Source of the DNA: Lewinellaceae bacterium
GTDB taxonomy: Bacteria; Bacteroidota; Bacteroidia; Chitinophagales; Saprospiraceae
Length of the DNA: 64,000 nucleotides
Direction of reading: 5' to 3'
Assembly: GCA_020636135.1 (NCBI GenBank)
Contig: JACJYK010000001.1
Location: 1,598,501 to 1,662,500 of the forward strand
Both the position numbers and the translations under genes were made by a program. This document shows, one piece after another, positions 35,997 to 44,215 of the stretch. The notes beneath the pieces are model-generated. The model saw nothing but the letters and a program-made list of their open reading frames with translations, had not been told where the DNA came from and did no database searches. Position 1 is the first letter of the stretch; every line of letters starts with the position of its first letter.

Positions 35997-37070
35997 ATGT
36001 CTAGTGGAAAATTTCGGGCTGGCGTCCTCTTTGGCAACGAGGTGTCCGAGGTATTTGCCGATGCCAAAGCCAATCATTATGCCGTTCCAGCCATCAATGT
36101 GACAGGGACCAATACCGTAAATGCTGTCATGGAGACAGCAAAGGAAGTGAACTCTCCGGTTATTATCCAGTTTTCCAATGGAGGCGCTTCATTCTATGCC
36201 GGTAAAGGACTTTCCAATGCGGATCAGAAGGCGTCTATACTGGGTGCCATATCCGGAGCTAAACACATTCACCTGCTGGCGGAGCATTATGGCGTCCCGG
36301 TAATCCTCCATACCGACCATTGCGCGAAAAAATTACTGCCATGGATTGATGGTTTGGTGACAGCTGGTGAGAAACATTTCCATAAACATGGAACGCCCCT
36401 GTACAGCTCGCATATGCTGGATCTTTCAGAAGAACCCATCGCTGAGAATATTGAAATCAGCTCTGAGTTTTTCAAGCGCATGGCTCCTATCGGCATGACC
36501 CTGGAGATCGAATTGGGTGTGACCGGTGGGGAAGAAGATGGCGTGGATAATTCCGATGTGGACAATTCCAGATTGTACACGCAGCCGGAAGAAGTAGCCT
36601 TTGCTTACGAAAACCTGAAAGCAATCAGCGACCGGTTCACCATTGCTGCTGCATTCGGTAATGTGCATGGGGTGTATAAGCCGGGGAATGTGGAATTAAA
36701 ACCGGTAATCCTCAAGAATTCGCAGGATTACATTGAGAAGAAATACGGCACCGGTCCCAAACCGGTCAATTTTGTTTTTCATGGCGGATCTGGTTCCTCT
36801 CAGGCAGAGATACGGGAAGCCATCTCGTACGGAGCGATCAAGATGAATATTGATACGGACCTCCAGTGGGCATTTTGGGATGGTGTTCGTCATTATTATG
36901 TGCAAAATGAAGATTATCTGCAGGGCCAGTTGGGTAATCCTGAAGGTGTCGACAAACCTAATAAGAAGTATTACGATCCGCGGGTATGGTTACGCGCCGG
37001 AGAGTCCTTCTTTAAAAACCGGTTGAAGACGGCTTTTGAGGACCTGAATTGTATCAATCGCAACGCATAG
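35997..37070 (+). CDS. fbaA: Class II fructose-bisphosphate aldolase
   Basis: This zinc enzyme cleaves fructose 1,6-bisphosphate in glycolysis and gluconeogenesis. 357 residues, matching class IIA (E. coli FbaA-like). Motifs are VPAINVTGTNTVNAVMETA, the zinc ligands in LHTDHCAKKLLPW, ELGVTGGEEDGVDN, AFGNVHGVYKPGNV, and FVFHGGSGSS with the phosphate-binding serines. The downstream gap before the convergent GH16 gene has short hairpins but no clear U-run. Confidence 0.97.
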   Translation: MSSGKFRAGVLFGNEVSEVFADAKANHYAVPAINVTGTNTVNAVMETAKEVNSPVIIQFSNGGASFYAGKGLSNADQKASILGAISGAKHIHLLAEHYGVPVILHTDHCAKKLLPWIDGLVTAGEKHFHKHGTPLYSSHMLDLSEEPIAENIEISSEFFKRMAPIGMTLEIELGVTGGEEDGVDNSDVDNSRLYTQPEEVAFAYENLKAISDRFTIAAAFGNVHGVYKPGNVELKPVILKNSQDYIEKKYGTGPKPVNFVFHGGSGSSQAEIREAISYGAIKMNIDTDLQWAFWDGVRHYYVQNEDYLQGQLGNPEGVDKPNKKYYDPRVWLRAGESFFKNRLKTAFEDLNCINRNA

Positions 37071-37139
37071 GTCTTTCCCGATCTTGCAGGTTCCTTTTTT
37101 TACCTGAAAAGGTAATGGCATTGTTCGTGTCGAAGCAGA

Positions 37140-37991
37140 TTACTGCTTCTGATAAACCCGTACATAATCCACCAGCATGGTGGCGGGGAATAGACTGTCA
37201 TCCACGCCTTGCTGGCCTCCCCAGTTGCCACCTACGGCGATATTCAGGATAAAGTAGAAGGGATGGTCAAATGGCCAGTTGTCTTGATTATGTTCGGCAG
37301 GGCGGTCGAAGGAAAGCAGGATTTGGCCTGGATCATCGAGGTAGAATTGGATGCGATCTTCATCCCAGATAAGGCCATAATTGTGAAAGGTTTTCTCTGC
37401 ATCCGGAACATCCACCGGGCCGGAAGTCACCTGGGTGCCATCGACATGGTTGTTGGCCTTGCTATGGATGGATACATGCACTTTGCCCGGGTCGTAGCTT
37501 ACATTTTCCATGATGTCAAGTTCGCCGCATTCCGGCCACCCGGCAGTACCGATGTTGTCACCAAGCATCCAGATAGCCGGCCAGATGCCATTGCCCCGAT
37601 AGTCTGGTAGTTTAGCCCGGATCTCCATTCTGCCATAGGTGAATGTTTGCTTACTGGTTATGCGTGCGGATTTATAATCTCCCACCTTTTGTCCGGCTCC
37701 GGTCCTGATGGCATGGATTGCTAACATCCCATCGGAGACAGTAAGGGTTGCACTGTCTGTATAGTCTTCCCACTCGTTATTTCCCCAGCCATGGGCTCCG
37801 TATTGGTAGGCCCATTTGGTCGTGTCAAGATCATTGCCATCAAATTCATCCTGCCATACCAGTTCTTCTTCCGGTGTGTTTCCAGTGGTGTTCCCGGATG
37901 GAGCCGCCGGTCCGCAGGCTGAGAGGATAAGCGCTATGATTCCGGCAACCGGGATAAGCCCGTAAATCTGCCTGTTGGAGCTATTGATCAT
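37140..37991 (-). CDS. Glycoside hydrolase family 16 lipoprotein (laminarinase-like)
   Basis: 283 residues. The signal peptide ends at LILSAC with lipidated Cys26, followed by a Ser/Thr/Gly/Asn-rich spacer. The GH16 domain covers about 45-283, with VWQDEFDG at the start, NNEWEDYTD, RMEIRAKLP, and the catalytic ELDIMENV (nucleophile Glu157, acid/base Glu162). The C-terminal FYFILNIAVGGNWGG is typical. It probably cleaves beta-1,3 or beta-1,3/1,4-glucans at the cell surface. No SusC/SusD pair is nearby. A rhomboid gene follows upstream on the same strand. Confidence 0.93.
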   Translation of the reverse strand: MINSSNRQIYGLIPVAGIIALILSACGPAAPSGNTTGNTPEEELVWQDEFDGNDLDTTKWAYQYGAHGWGNNEWEDYTDSATLTVSDGMLAIHAIRTGAGQKVGDYKSARITSKQTFTYGRMEIRAKLPDYRGNGIWPAIWMLGDNIGTAGWPECGELDIMENVSYDPGKVHVSIHSKANNHVDGTQVTSGPVDVPDAEKTFHNYGLIWDEDRIQFYLDDPGQILLSFDRPAEHNQDNWPFDHPFYFILNIAVGGNWGGQQGVDDSLFPATMLVDYVRVYQKQ

Positions 37992-38005
37992 TAGGTTGGT
38001 TTTTA

Positions 38006-38635
38006 TTAAAATTGGAAATCGGGGTGGCTGATGCGTTGAATAAACTCAATGATAAAATCCTTTTTCAGCAATAAAGTAAACAGGAATCCGGCCAGAGAAC
38101 CGTACAGGTGTCCTTCATGATCGTAATGCGGTTGAAGTCCTTTACGGCTGGCATAGTAGGAATAGATCACATAGAGAACTGCAAAGATGATGGCCGGAAT
38201 GGGGATGATAAAGAAGAGCAGTAGCATGCTCCAGGGATTAAATACGATGAACGAAAAAACGACCCCGGAGACTGCTCCCGATGCCCCAACCGACGCAAAG
38301 GAAGGATTCTGACGATGGCGCAAAAAAGTCACGAAATTGGCAGTGATCAGACTGATGAAATACAAGAGGAAATACAACAACCTTCCTTTACCGGTGCCAA
38401 ATTCAGACATGTAAACCTGTTCAACATAGGTGCCAAACAGATAGAATACATACATGTTGATACCCAGGTGCATCCAGTCACCATGCAATAATCCGCCGGT
38501 CAGTATTCGATAATACGAGTGATCCCGGTGAATCTGGTAAGGGTAATGTTTGAGTTGTTCAAATGTTACCGGATTGTTGAAGGCCATGTAGGACACCAGC
38601 ACCGTAACCACAATAATGATCAGGGTAATGCTCAC
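38006..38635 (-). CDS. Rhomboid-family intramembrane serine protease
   Basis: 209 residues starting from a GTG at 38635, supported by a -7-like element 18 bp upstream. Six membrane segments are visible. Loop L1 shows HGDWMHLGINMYVFYLFG. The catalytic serine is in GASGAVSG, and the second catalytic residue, His, is in EGHLYGSLAGFLF. Both dyad residues are intact, so it should be active on membrane substrates, which are unknown. It lies 14 bp upstream of the GH16 lipoprotein gene and may be cotranscribed with it. Confidence 0.9.
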   Translation of the reverse strand: MSITLIIIVVTVLVSYMAFNNPVTFEQLKHYPYQIHRDHSYYRILTGGLLHGDWMHLGINMYVFYLFGTYVEQVYMSEFGTGKGRLLYFLLYFISLITANFVTFLRHRQNPSFASVGASGAVSGVVFSFIVFNPWSMLLLFFIIPIPAIIFAVLYVIYSYYASRKGLQPHYDHEGHLYGSLAGFLFTLLLKKDFIIEFIQRISHPDFQF

Positions 38636-38652
38636 GTTTTGAATAATTTATT

Positions 38653-38660
38653 CAAAGTTA
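38653..38660 (-). promoter_or_regulatory. -7-like element TAACTTTG upstream of the rhomboid gene
   Basis: An exact TAnnTTTG match on the minus strand, giving a predicted leader of about 11 nt before the GTG start. No -33 box is obvious. Confidence 0.4.
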
Positions 38661-38766
38661 ACACATCCTGATGATGATTGTGGAAGGCGGAAAGCAAAAA
38701 TGCAGGATGGTTCAGGGTAGGATCCTGGTAATTGTCGCAAGTATAGAGAGAGGTGAATTACGATCT

Positions 38767-39108
38767 TTAATTTAAAAGGTTCTCTTTGAACAGCAATCCT
38801 TTTCTGGCGTCGTACTCGGGCCGGATCTTGTTTCTGAACAAATCCTTTTTGTAGGGAAATTTGCGGGCATCAATGATGAACACTTTGCAACCGATCGCTT
38901 TACCCAGTTCGGTGTTGTTATCACGCCAGCATCGAGCCAGTTCGTAGGCAGTTCCGTTGTAATCGGATTTCCATCGTTTATCGAAAAGCACTTCGAGATA
39001 AATAACACCGTTGCGGTAATCCAATAAGCGGCTGTACAGTCCGAATCCTATCCTGTACAACTGGTCCGTCTTAAACAGATGCCGCTTGTTTATCTCTTCG
39101 ATGTTCAT
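38767..39108 (-). CDS. Hypothetical protein, 113 residues
   Basis: Starts at the ATG at 39108 and ends in ENLLN. The product has no signal peptide or membrane helix and looks like a small soluble alpha/beta protein: NIEEINKRHLFKTDQLY, a central GVIYLEVLFDKRW strand, and a basic C-terminal half (ARKFPYKKDLFRNKIR). I do not recognise a family. It stands alone, upstream of the rhomboid gene across 131 bp and divergent from the 61-residue gene. A frame-shifted overlapping ORF in the same strand is a shadow. Confidence 0.6.
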   Translation of the reverse strand: MNIEEINKRHLFKTDQLYRIGFGLYSRLLDYRNGVIYLEVLFDKRWKSDYNGTAYELARCWRDNNTELGKAIGCKVFIIDARKFPYKKDLFRNKIRPEYDARKGLLFKENLLN

Positions 39109-39260
39109 AGTGGTTTAGTAACTTCAGAAATTATGCCAATTTATCTTAATATGAAGTCGTTTTTCGGATGAAGGATTTAAAGGGTATGTAGCGGAAATCA
39201 GGCGGGATACAGAATGACTCAGGAATTGTTATCTTAGAAAGAAGCATTAAATCCTGCCAT

Positions 39261-39446
39261 ATGATTTCTGTTGACAGCAAATACAAAGACATATTGTTGG
39301 AGGCGGTGGAAGACCTGATGTACAAGATTTCCCTTGAATTGAATAACATGAAGGGTGGTCCCTTGACGGCGGAACGGAAAAAACTGACCAACAAGCAGAA
39401 AACTTTGGAAGAAGTACAACATCTGATATTTCAGTCGGATCAGTGA
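39261..39446 (+). CDS. Small hypothetical protein, 61 residues
   Basis: Starts at the ATG at 39261. The sequence is strongly helical and charged (KYKDILLEAVEDLMYKIS, then LTAERKKLTNKQKTLEEVQ), with no membrane segment. It could form a coiled coil or helical hairpin. Its coding-like amino acid composition and its position in an otherwise empty gap favour a real gene, but no family is recognised. It is convergent with ppdK. Confidence 0.5.
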   Translation: MISVDSKYKDILLEAVEDLMYKISLELNNMKGGPLTAERKKLTNKQKTLEEVQHLIFQSDQ

Positions 39447-39466
39447 TCCATTTTCGGGTACTCAAT

Positions 39467-39496
39467 AAAAAAGGCCGGAGGAATAATCCACCGGCC
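39467..39496 (-). terminator. Rho-independent terminator of ppdK
   Basis: Read on the minus strand, GGCCGG-T-GG pairs with CC-T-CCGGCC around a 6-base ATTATT loop and is followed directly by six T. It lies about 40 bp past the ppdK stop. This is the clearest intrinsic terminator in the window. On the plus strand it could also stop the 61-residue gene, but there the U-run is missing. Confidence 0.85.
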
Positions 39497-39536
39497 CATA
39501 CATACTATTTTGATCTTTACCAGATCTCTACGTTAA

Positions 39537-42305
39537 TCAGGCAAGTTCTGCAGCTTTGATTTTCAATGCTTCTTCAGACATTTTTTCATTAATCGCAGCC
39601 TGTGCAGCAACAAACCGGGCAATCGGAATGCGGAACGGTGAGCAACTTACATAATCCAGTTCACTGCGGTGGAAGAAGCGGATCGAATCCGGGTCGCCAC
39701 CATGTTCTCCACAGACACCGACTTTCAGATGATCATTTACCCGCTTGCCATTCGCTGTACCCACGCTGACCAACTGGCCTACACCATCCTGGTCGATGGA
39801 TTGGAACGGGTCTTTTTTCAGGATGCCTTTTTCAAGATAGATCGGCAGGAATTTGCCAATATCATCCCGTGAAAAACCGAAGGTCATCTGAGTCAGGTCA
39901 TTGGTTCCGAATGAGAAGAAGTCCACCATCGGAGCAATCTGATCGGCAATGATCACCGCTCTCGGAATTTCAATCATCGTACCCACTTTGTAATCAACGG
40001 TTTCGTTGTATTTCGCAAAGATCTCCTCTGCGGTATCGCGGATGATCTTGATCTGCATGCGCAATTCATTACCAATACTGGTCAATGGAATCATGATCTC
40101 AGGATAAACGTGTACTCCACGTTTTTTCAAATGGATGCTTGCTTCCAGTATGGCGTGTACCTGCATCTGGGTAATTTCCGGATAGGTGTTGGCCAGACGG
40201 CATCCACGGTGACCCAGCATAGGGTTGGTTTCGTGCAATGTATTCACCCGGTCCAGCACTTCTTCGAAGGTGATGCCAAGGTCTTCAGCGATCATCCTCT
40301 CAGCGGCTTCGTCTTCAGGTAAGAATTCATGCAATGGAGGATCCAATAAACGGATGGTTACCGGCAGATCGTGCATGACCTCCAGGATCTCCTCAAAATC
40401 CTGCATCTGGATTGGTAACAACTTGTCCAAAGCGGCGCGACGTCCGGCTTCGTCTTTTGCCAATACCATCTCACGTACGATCCGGATTCTTTCTGGCTTG
40501 AAGAACATGTGTTCGGTACGGCAAAGTCCAATACCTCTGGCTCCGAACTCGCGGGCGGTTTTCGCATCGGTCGGAGTGTCGGCATTTGCCAATACCCTGA
40601 GCCGTGACTGGCTGTCCGCGATGGTCATCAGTTTTTGGAGGTGTGTGCTGATTTCAGGATCTTTGGTCGGTACACGACCCTCATAGATGTAACCGGTATA
40701 CCCGTCCAGGGAGATCCAGTCTCCTTCTTTATAGACAACTTCCCCGACGCGAAACTGACGGTTGGTGTAGTCGATGATCAGACTGCCGGCACCAGTGATG
40801 GCACATTTACCCATACCGCGGGCAACAACAGCTGCGTGGGAAGTCATACCTCCACGAGCAGTAAGGATACCTTTTGCCGAGTTCATACCCGAAATATCTT
40901 CCGGTGATGTTTCCATGCGTACCAGGATAACTGGTTTGCCGGCTGCAGCCCAATCCTCTGCATCTTCAGCAAAAAAGACAATCTGTCCGGTGGCTGCTCC
41001 CGGTGAAGCCGGAAGACCCTGGGAGATCATTTTTGCGGTTTTGAGATCTTTCTTATTGAATACGGGGTGCAATAGTTCATTGAGTTTATCCGGCTCGATC
41101 CGGTTTATCGAAGTGGCTGCGCTGATCAGCCCTTCAATCTGGAGGTCGTGTGCGATGCGGACCATAGCCTCGCCAGTCCTTTTGCCATCACGGGTCTGCA
41201 AGATCCAGAGCCGGCCTTCTTCGATGGTGAACTCCAGGTCCTGCATGTCCGTATAATGATTTTCCAGGATGGTGCGGACTTCATCCAGCTCTTTATAAAC
41301 CTGAGGCATTGCCTCTTCCAGACTAGGATAAGTGGATTTACGTTCAGCCTCTGGTACATTGGCCAGCTGAGCCCACCGTTGTGATCCTTTTAAGGAGATC
41401 TGTTGTGGTGTGCGGATACCGGCAACGACGTCTTCTCCTTGTGCATTGATCAGATATTCACCGACAAAATTGTTTTCGCCGGTAGCCGGGTCGCGTGTAA
41501 AGGCAACACCGGTAGCTGAATTGTTGGAGGTGTTTCCGAAAACCATCGCCTGGACGTTTACGGCAGTACCCCAGTCATTCGGGATGTCATTAATTTTACG
41601 ATATTGAATAGCGCGTTTACCCATCCAGCTGTCAAATACCGCAATGATACCGCCCCACAACTGATCGTAAGGATCATCGGGGATATCTTTACCGGTACGT
41701 TCATGAATGCGTGCTTTAAAACGTACCACCAGTTCTTTCAGGTCACTGATAGTCAGATCATTATCCAGCGTTACATTTCTGGCTTCTTTGATCTCATCGA
41801 TGATTTGTTCAAAGGGATCCACTTCATCCTGGAAGATGGGTTTCAGCCCCAGAACAACCGAACCATACATCTGGCAAAATCTCCGGTAAGAGTCCCATGC
41901 CAAGCGTTCGTTGCCAGTGGCTTTTGCCCAGGCTTCAACGATCTTGTCATTCAGTCCGAGGTTCAGAACGGTGTCCATCATCCCAGGCATGGAAGACCGT
42001 GCACCGGAGCGAACCGAGAGCAAAAGAGGCTTGGTTTCACTACCGAATGTCTTACCGGCAATGTTTTCGATGGCTTCAATGCCATGCAATACTTGTTCCT
42101 TCAATAATTTAAGAGTCGGTTGTTTTCCATCCTTGTAATAGGCATTACAAGCTTCTGTAGAAATGGTAAATCCAGGAGGCACCGGCAGTCCGATACGGTT
42201 CATTTCTGCCAGGTTTGCACCTTTACCACCAAGTAGGATACGCATGGATTTGTTGCCTTCAGCCGTGCGATCACCAAACGTATAAACAAATTTTTGTGAG
42301 CCCAT
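39537..42305 (-). CDS. ppdK: Pyruvate, phosphate dikinase
   Basis: 922 residues with the full PPDK plan. The N-terminal ATP-grasp domain starts VYTFGDRTAEGNKSM and LGGKGANLAEMNRIGLPVPPG. The swivelling phosphohistidine domain carries GGMTSHAAVVARGMGKCAITG with the catalytic His. The C-terminal TIM barrel has GIGLCRTEHMFF, LGHRGCRL, and the active-site stretch KVGVCGEHGGDP. It interconverts pyruvate and PEP using ATP and Pi, running in either direction depending on pyrophosphate. It is divergent from the hydrogenase operon and ends at a strong terminator. Confidence 0.98.
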   Translation of the reverse strand: MGSQKFVYTFGDRTAEGNKSMRILLGGKGANLAEMNRIGLPVPPGFTISTEACNAYYKDGKQPTLKLLKEQVLHGIEAIENIAGKTFGSETKPLLLSVRSGARSSMPGMMDTVLNLGLNDKIVEAWAKATGNERLAWDSYRRFCQMYGSVVLGLKPIFQDEVDPFEQIIDEIKEARNVTLDNDLTISDLKELVVRFKARIHERTGKDIPDDPYDQLWGGIIAVFDSWMGKRAIQYRKINDIPNDWGTAVNVQAMVFGNTSNNSATGVAFTRDPATGENNFVGEYLINAQGEDVVAGIRTPQQISLKGSQRWAQLANVPEAERKSTYPSLEEAMPQVYKELDEVRTILENHYTDMQDLEFTIEEGRLWILQTRDGKRTGEAMVRIAHDLQIEGLISAATSINRIEPDKLNELLHPVFNKKDLKTAKMISQGLPASPGAATGQIVFFAEDAEDWAAAGKPVILVRMETSPEDISGMNSAKGILTARGGMTSHAAVVARGMGKCAITGAGSLIIDYTNRQFRVGEVVYKEGDWISLDGYTGYIYEGRVPTKDPEISTHLQKLMTIADSQSRLRVLANADTPTDAKTAREFGARGIGLCRTEHMFFKPERIRIVREMVLAKDEAGRRAALDKLLPIQMQDFEEILEVMHDLPVTIRLLDPPLHEFLPEDEAAERMIAEDLGITFEEVLDRVNTLHETNPMLGHRGCRLANTYPEITQMQVHAILEASIHLKKRGVHVYPEIMIPLTSIGNELRMQIKIIRDTAEEIFAKYNETVDYKVGTMIEIPRAVIIADQIAPMVDFFSFGTNDLTQMTFGFSRDDIGKFLPIYLEKGILKKDPFQSIDQDGVGQLVSVGTANGKRVNDHLKVGVCGEHGGDPDSIRFFHRSELDYVSCSPFRIPIARFVAAQAAINEKMSEEALKIKAAELA

Positions 42306-42460
42306 TTTAATACCGTTTTTTATGATTCGGATTCAAAGTACAGGAAAAAGTAGCCGGAAAAAGGTAGCCCTGGTCGTGTTTTGATATGATCTGAATCATT
42401 GGTTAGCCAGCCCGACGAAATCATTTAGCAATATGAGAATTGTCATGCTTAATAATTTGC

Positions 42461-42502
42461 CAAACTGGTCATTTTGTAACTTGTTCCAAACAAATTGGTC
42501 AT
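42461..42502 (+). promoter_or_regulatory. Direct repeat CAAA(C/T)TGGTCAT upstream of hoxF
   Basis: CAAACTGGTCAT (42461-42472) and CAAATTGGTCAT (42491-42502) are 11/12 identical and start exactly 30 bp apart. The second copy runs into the hoxF ATG. Placement of one copy over the translation start suits a repressor site or a translational control element. Confidence 0.45.
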
Positions 42503-44213
42503 GTCAAAGCAAAACTTCCTACTCAATCAATTGTGGAAAATACAACACGATGAGGGTTACCTTTCTGATAAGTCGATCCGGCAACTGAGTCGCCAGACTG
42601 GACGTTCCTGGGTGGATCTGGAAGGGGTTATTTCCTTTTATCATTTTTTTCGCCGCAAACCTGCAGGGCGCTATACCATCCATCTGAACAATAGCATTCT
42701 ATCCGAATTTGCAGGATTTACGGATGTACTGGCAGCTTTTCAGGATGCCACCGGTACCAGACTGAACCATACGGACCCCACCAATATGTTTACCCTCCAG
42801 GCGGCTTCATGCATTGGCCTTTCCGACGTAGAGCCTGCGGCACTGATCAATTGGCGTCCCTTTATCAATCTGACACCGGAAAAAGTTCATCACCTGATCC
42901 ACCAGTTAAGGACGGGCACCGATATCGATGATCTGGCAGACCGGCCTTTGTCCGATGCTTATCCGAATGCCGACGAAGATAAACATTTGATGATCAGGCC
43001 CTACCATGCCGGGATGGCGGTTAACAAACTCAATCTTCTGTCACCCGATGACGTTATACGGGAGATTATGGAAGCCGGGCTCACCGGACTGGGAGGCGCA
43101 TTTTTTCCGACGCATTTGAAATGGCAATCGTGCCGGAACCAGGCCGAACCTGAAAAATATGTTGTCTGCAATGCGGATGAGGGCGAACCAGGGACCTTTA
43201 AGGACCGGTTTCTGATTCAGAAATACCCGGGTCTTCTTCTGGAGGGCATGATCATTGCCGGCTATGCAGTCGGTGCAAAACAAGGCATAATCTATTTGCG
43301 CGGTGAGTATCAGTACCTGATCCCCAAAATCGAATCGGCTCTGCATCATTTCAGAGAACAAGGATGGCTTGGGGAAGATGCATGTGGCGTGCCGGGCTTT
43401 GAATTTGATATCGATCTGGCCATTGGTGCCGGAGCCTATATTTGTGGTGAAGAAACTGCTCTGCTGGAATCCCTCGAAGGCAACCGGGGGGAACCCCGGC
43501 CCCGCGTTCATTATCCCACTGAAAAAGGGTATCTCGGCAAGCCGACGGTAGTCAATAATGTTGAGACATTATGCACCGCTGCCAGGATTCTGGAACAAGG
43601 CTATCAGCCATATATGAATAAAAATCATCCGGACTCACCGGGCACCAAATTGTTAAGCATCGCCGGGGACTGTCAATATCCTGGAATTTATGAAATCACC
43701 TGGGGTATTACCATCGGAGAATTATTGGACCGTTGCGGTGCTGAAGATCCCTATGCCATCCAGGTAAGTGGCCCATCAGGAGAGTTTATTCCTGCTACCT
43801 GGCGGGACAGGATGCTTGGACTGCATGATTTACGATGCGGTGGTTCGGTGATGATCTATAATCGACAACGGGACTTGTTGCAGATTCTGCAGAATTACAA
43901 CCGGTTTTTCTTGCAGGAATCCTGTGGGGTTTGCACCCCCTGCCGGGCCGGAAATTACATGTTGTCGGTTCAGCTCCGTAAAATGGAGAGAGGACTGGCC
44001 TCCACCGAGGACGTTGATAAATTAAACGATTGGGCGAAACTCATGGAGTACAACAGCCGGTGTGGTTTGGGTCAAACGGCGCCCAAAGCCATCATCCAGG
44101 CTGCCCAGCGCTTTCCCGAAATCATGGATCAGCATACCCGGACCAAAAATGCACCTTTTGACCTCGATCTGGCAACAGCTGCCTATGATCGCATCATTAA
44201 TGAACTGCGATAA
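42501..44213 (+). CDS. hoxF: NAD-reducing hydrogenase diaphorase large subunit HoxF
   Basis: 570 residues from the ATG at 42501. Residues 1-125 are a NuoE-like domain that has lost three of the four [2Fe-2S] cysteines; only Cys104 (SCIGLSDVEP) remains. Residues about 160-560 are a NuoF-like flavoprotein with GLGGAFFPTHLKW (NADH), CNADEGEPGTFKDRF (FMN), GAYICGEETALLESLEG, and [4Fe-4S] ligands Cys475, Cys478, Cys481 (CGVCTPCRAG) and Cys521. It exchanges electrons with NAD(H) at FMN. It starts the hox operon, and no separate hoxE gene is present. Confidence 0.93.
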   Translation: MSKQNFLLNQLWKIQHDEGYLSDKSIRQLSRQTGRSWVDLEGVISFYHFFRRKPAGRYTIHLNNSILSEFAGFTDVLAAFQDATGTRLNHTDPTNMFTLQAASCIGLSDVEPAALINWRPFINLTPEKVHHLIHQLRTGTDIDDLADRPLSDAYPNADEDKHLMIRPYHAGMAVNKLNLLSPDDVIREIMEAGLTGLGGAFFPTHLKWQSCRNQAEPEKYVVCNADEGEPGTFKDRFLIQKYPGLLLEGMIIAGYAVGAKQGIIYLRGEYQYLIPKIESALHHFREQGWLGEDACGVPGFEFDIDLAIGAGAYICGEETALLESLEGNRGEPRPRVHYPTEKGYLGKPTVVNNVETLCTAARILEQGYQPYMNKNHPDSPGTKLLSIAGDCQYPGIYEITWGITIGELLDRCGAEDPYAIQVSGPSGEFIPATWRDRMLGLHDLRCGGSVMIYNRQRDLLQILQNYNRFFLQESCGVCTPCRAGNYMLSVQLRKMERGLASTEDVDKLNDWAKLMEYNSRCGLGQTAPKAIIQAAQRFPEIMDQHTRTKNAPFDLDLATAAYDRIINELR

Positions 44214-44215
44214 TC

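Noticed and set aside
37087..37114. Overlapping hairpins (CAGGT/ACCTG and TTACCT-GAAA-AGGTAA) after fbaA
   Set aside because: No U-run follows on either strand and the two stems are mutually exclusive. They are too weak to call a terminator.
42379..42402. TTGAT...AATCA stretch resembling an FNR/CRP-type site upstream of ppdK and hoxF
   Set aside because: Half-site spacing does not fit TTGAT-N4-ATCAA. It would be attractive for hydrogenase control, but the match is poor.
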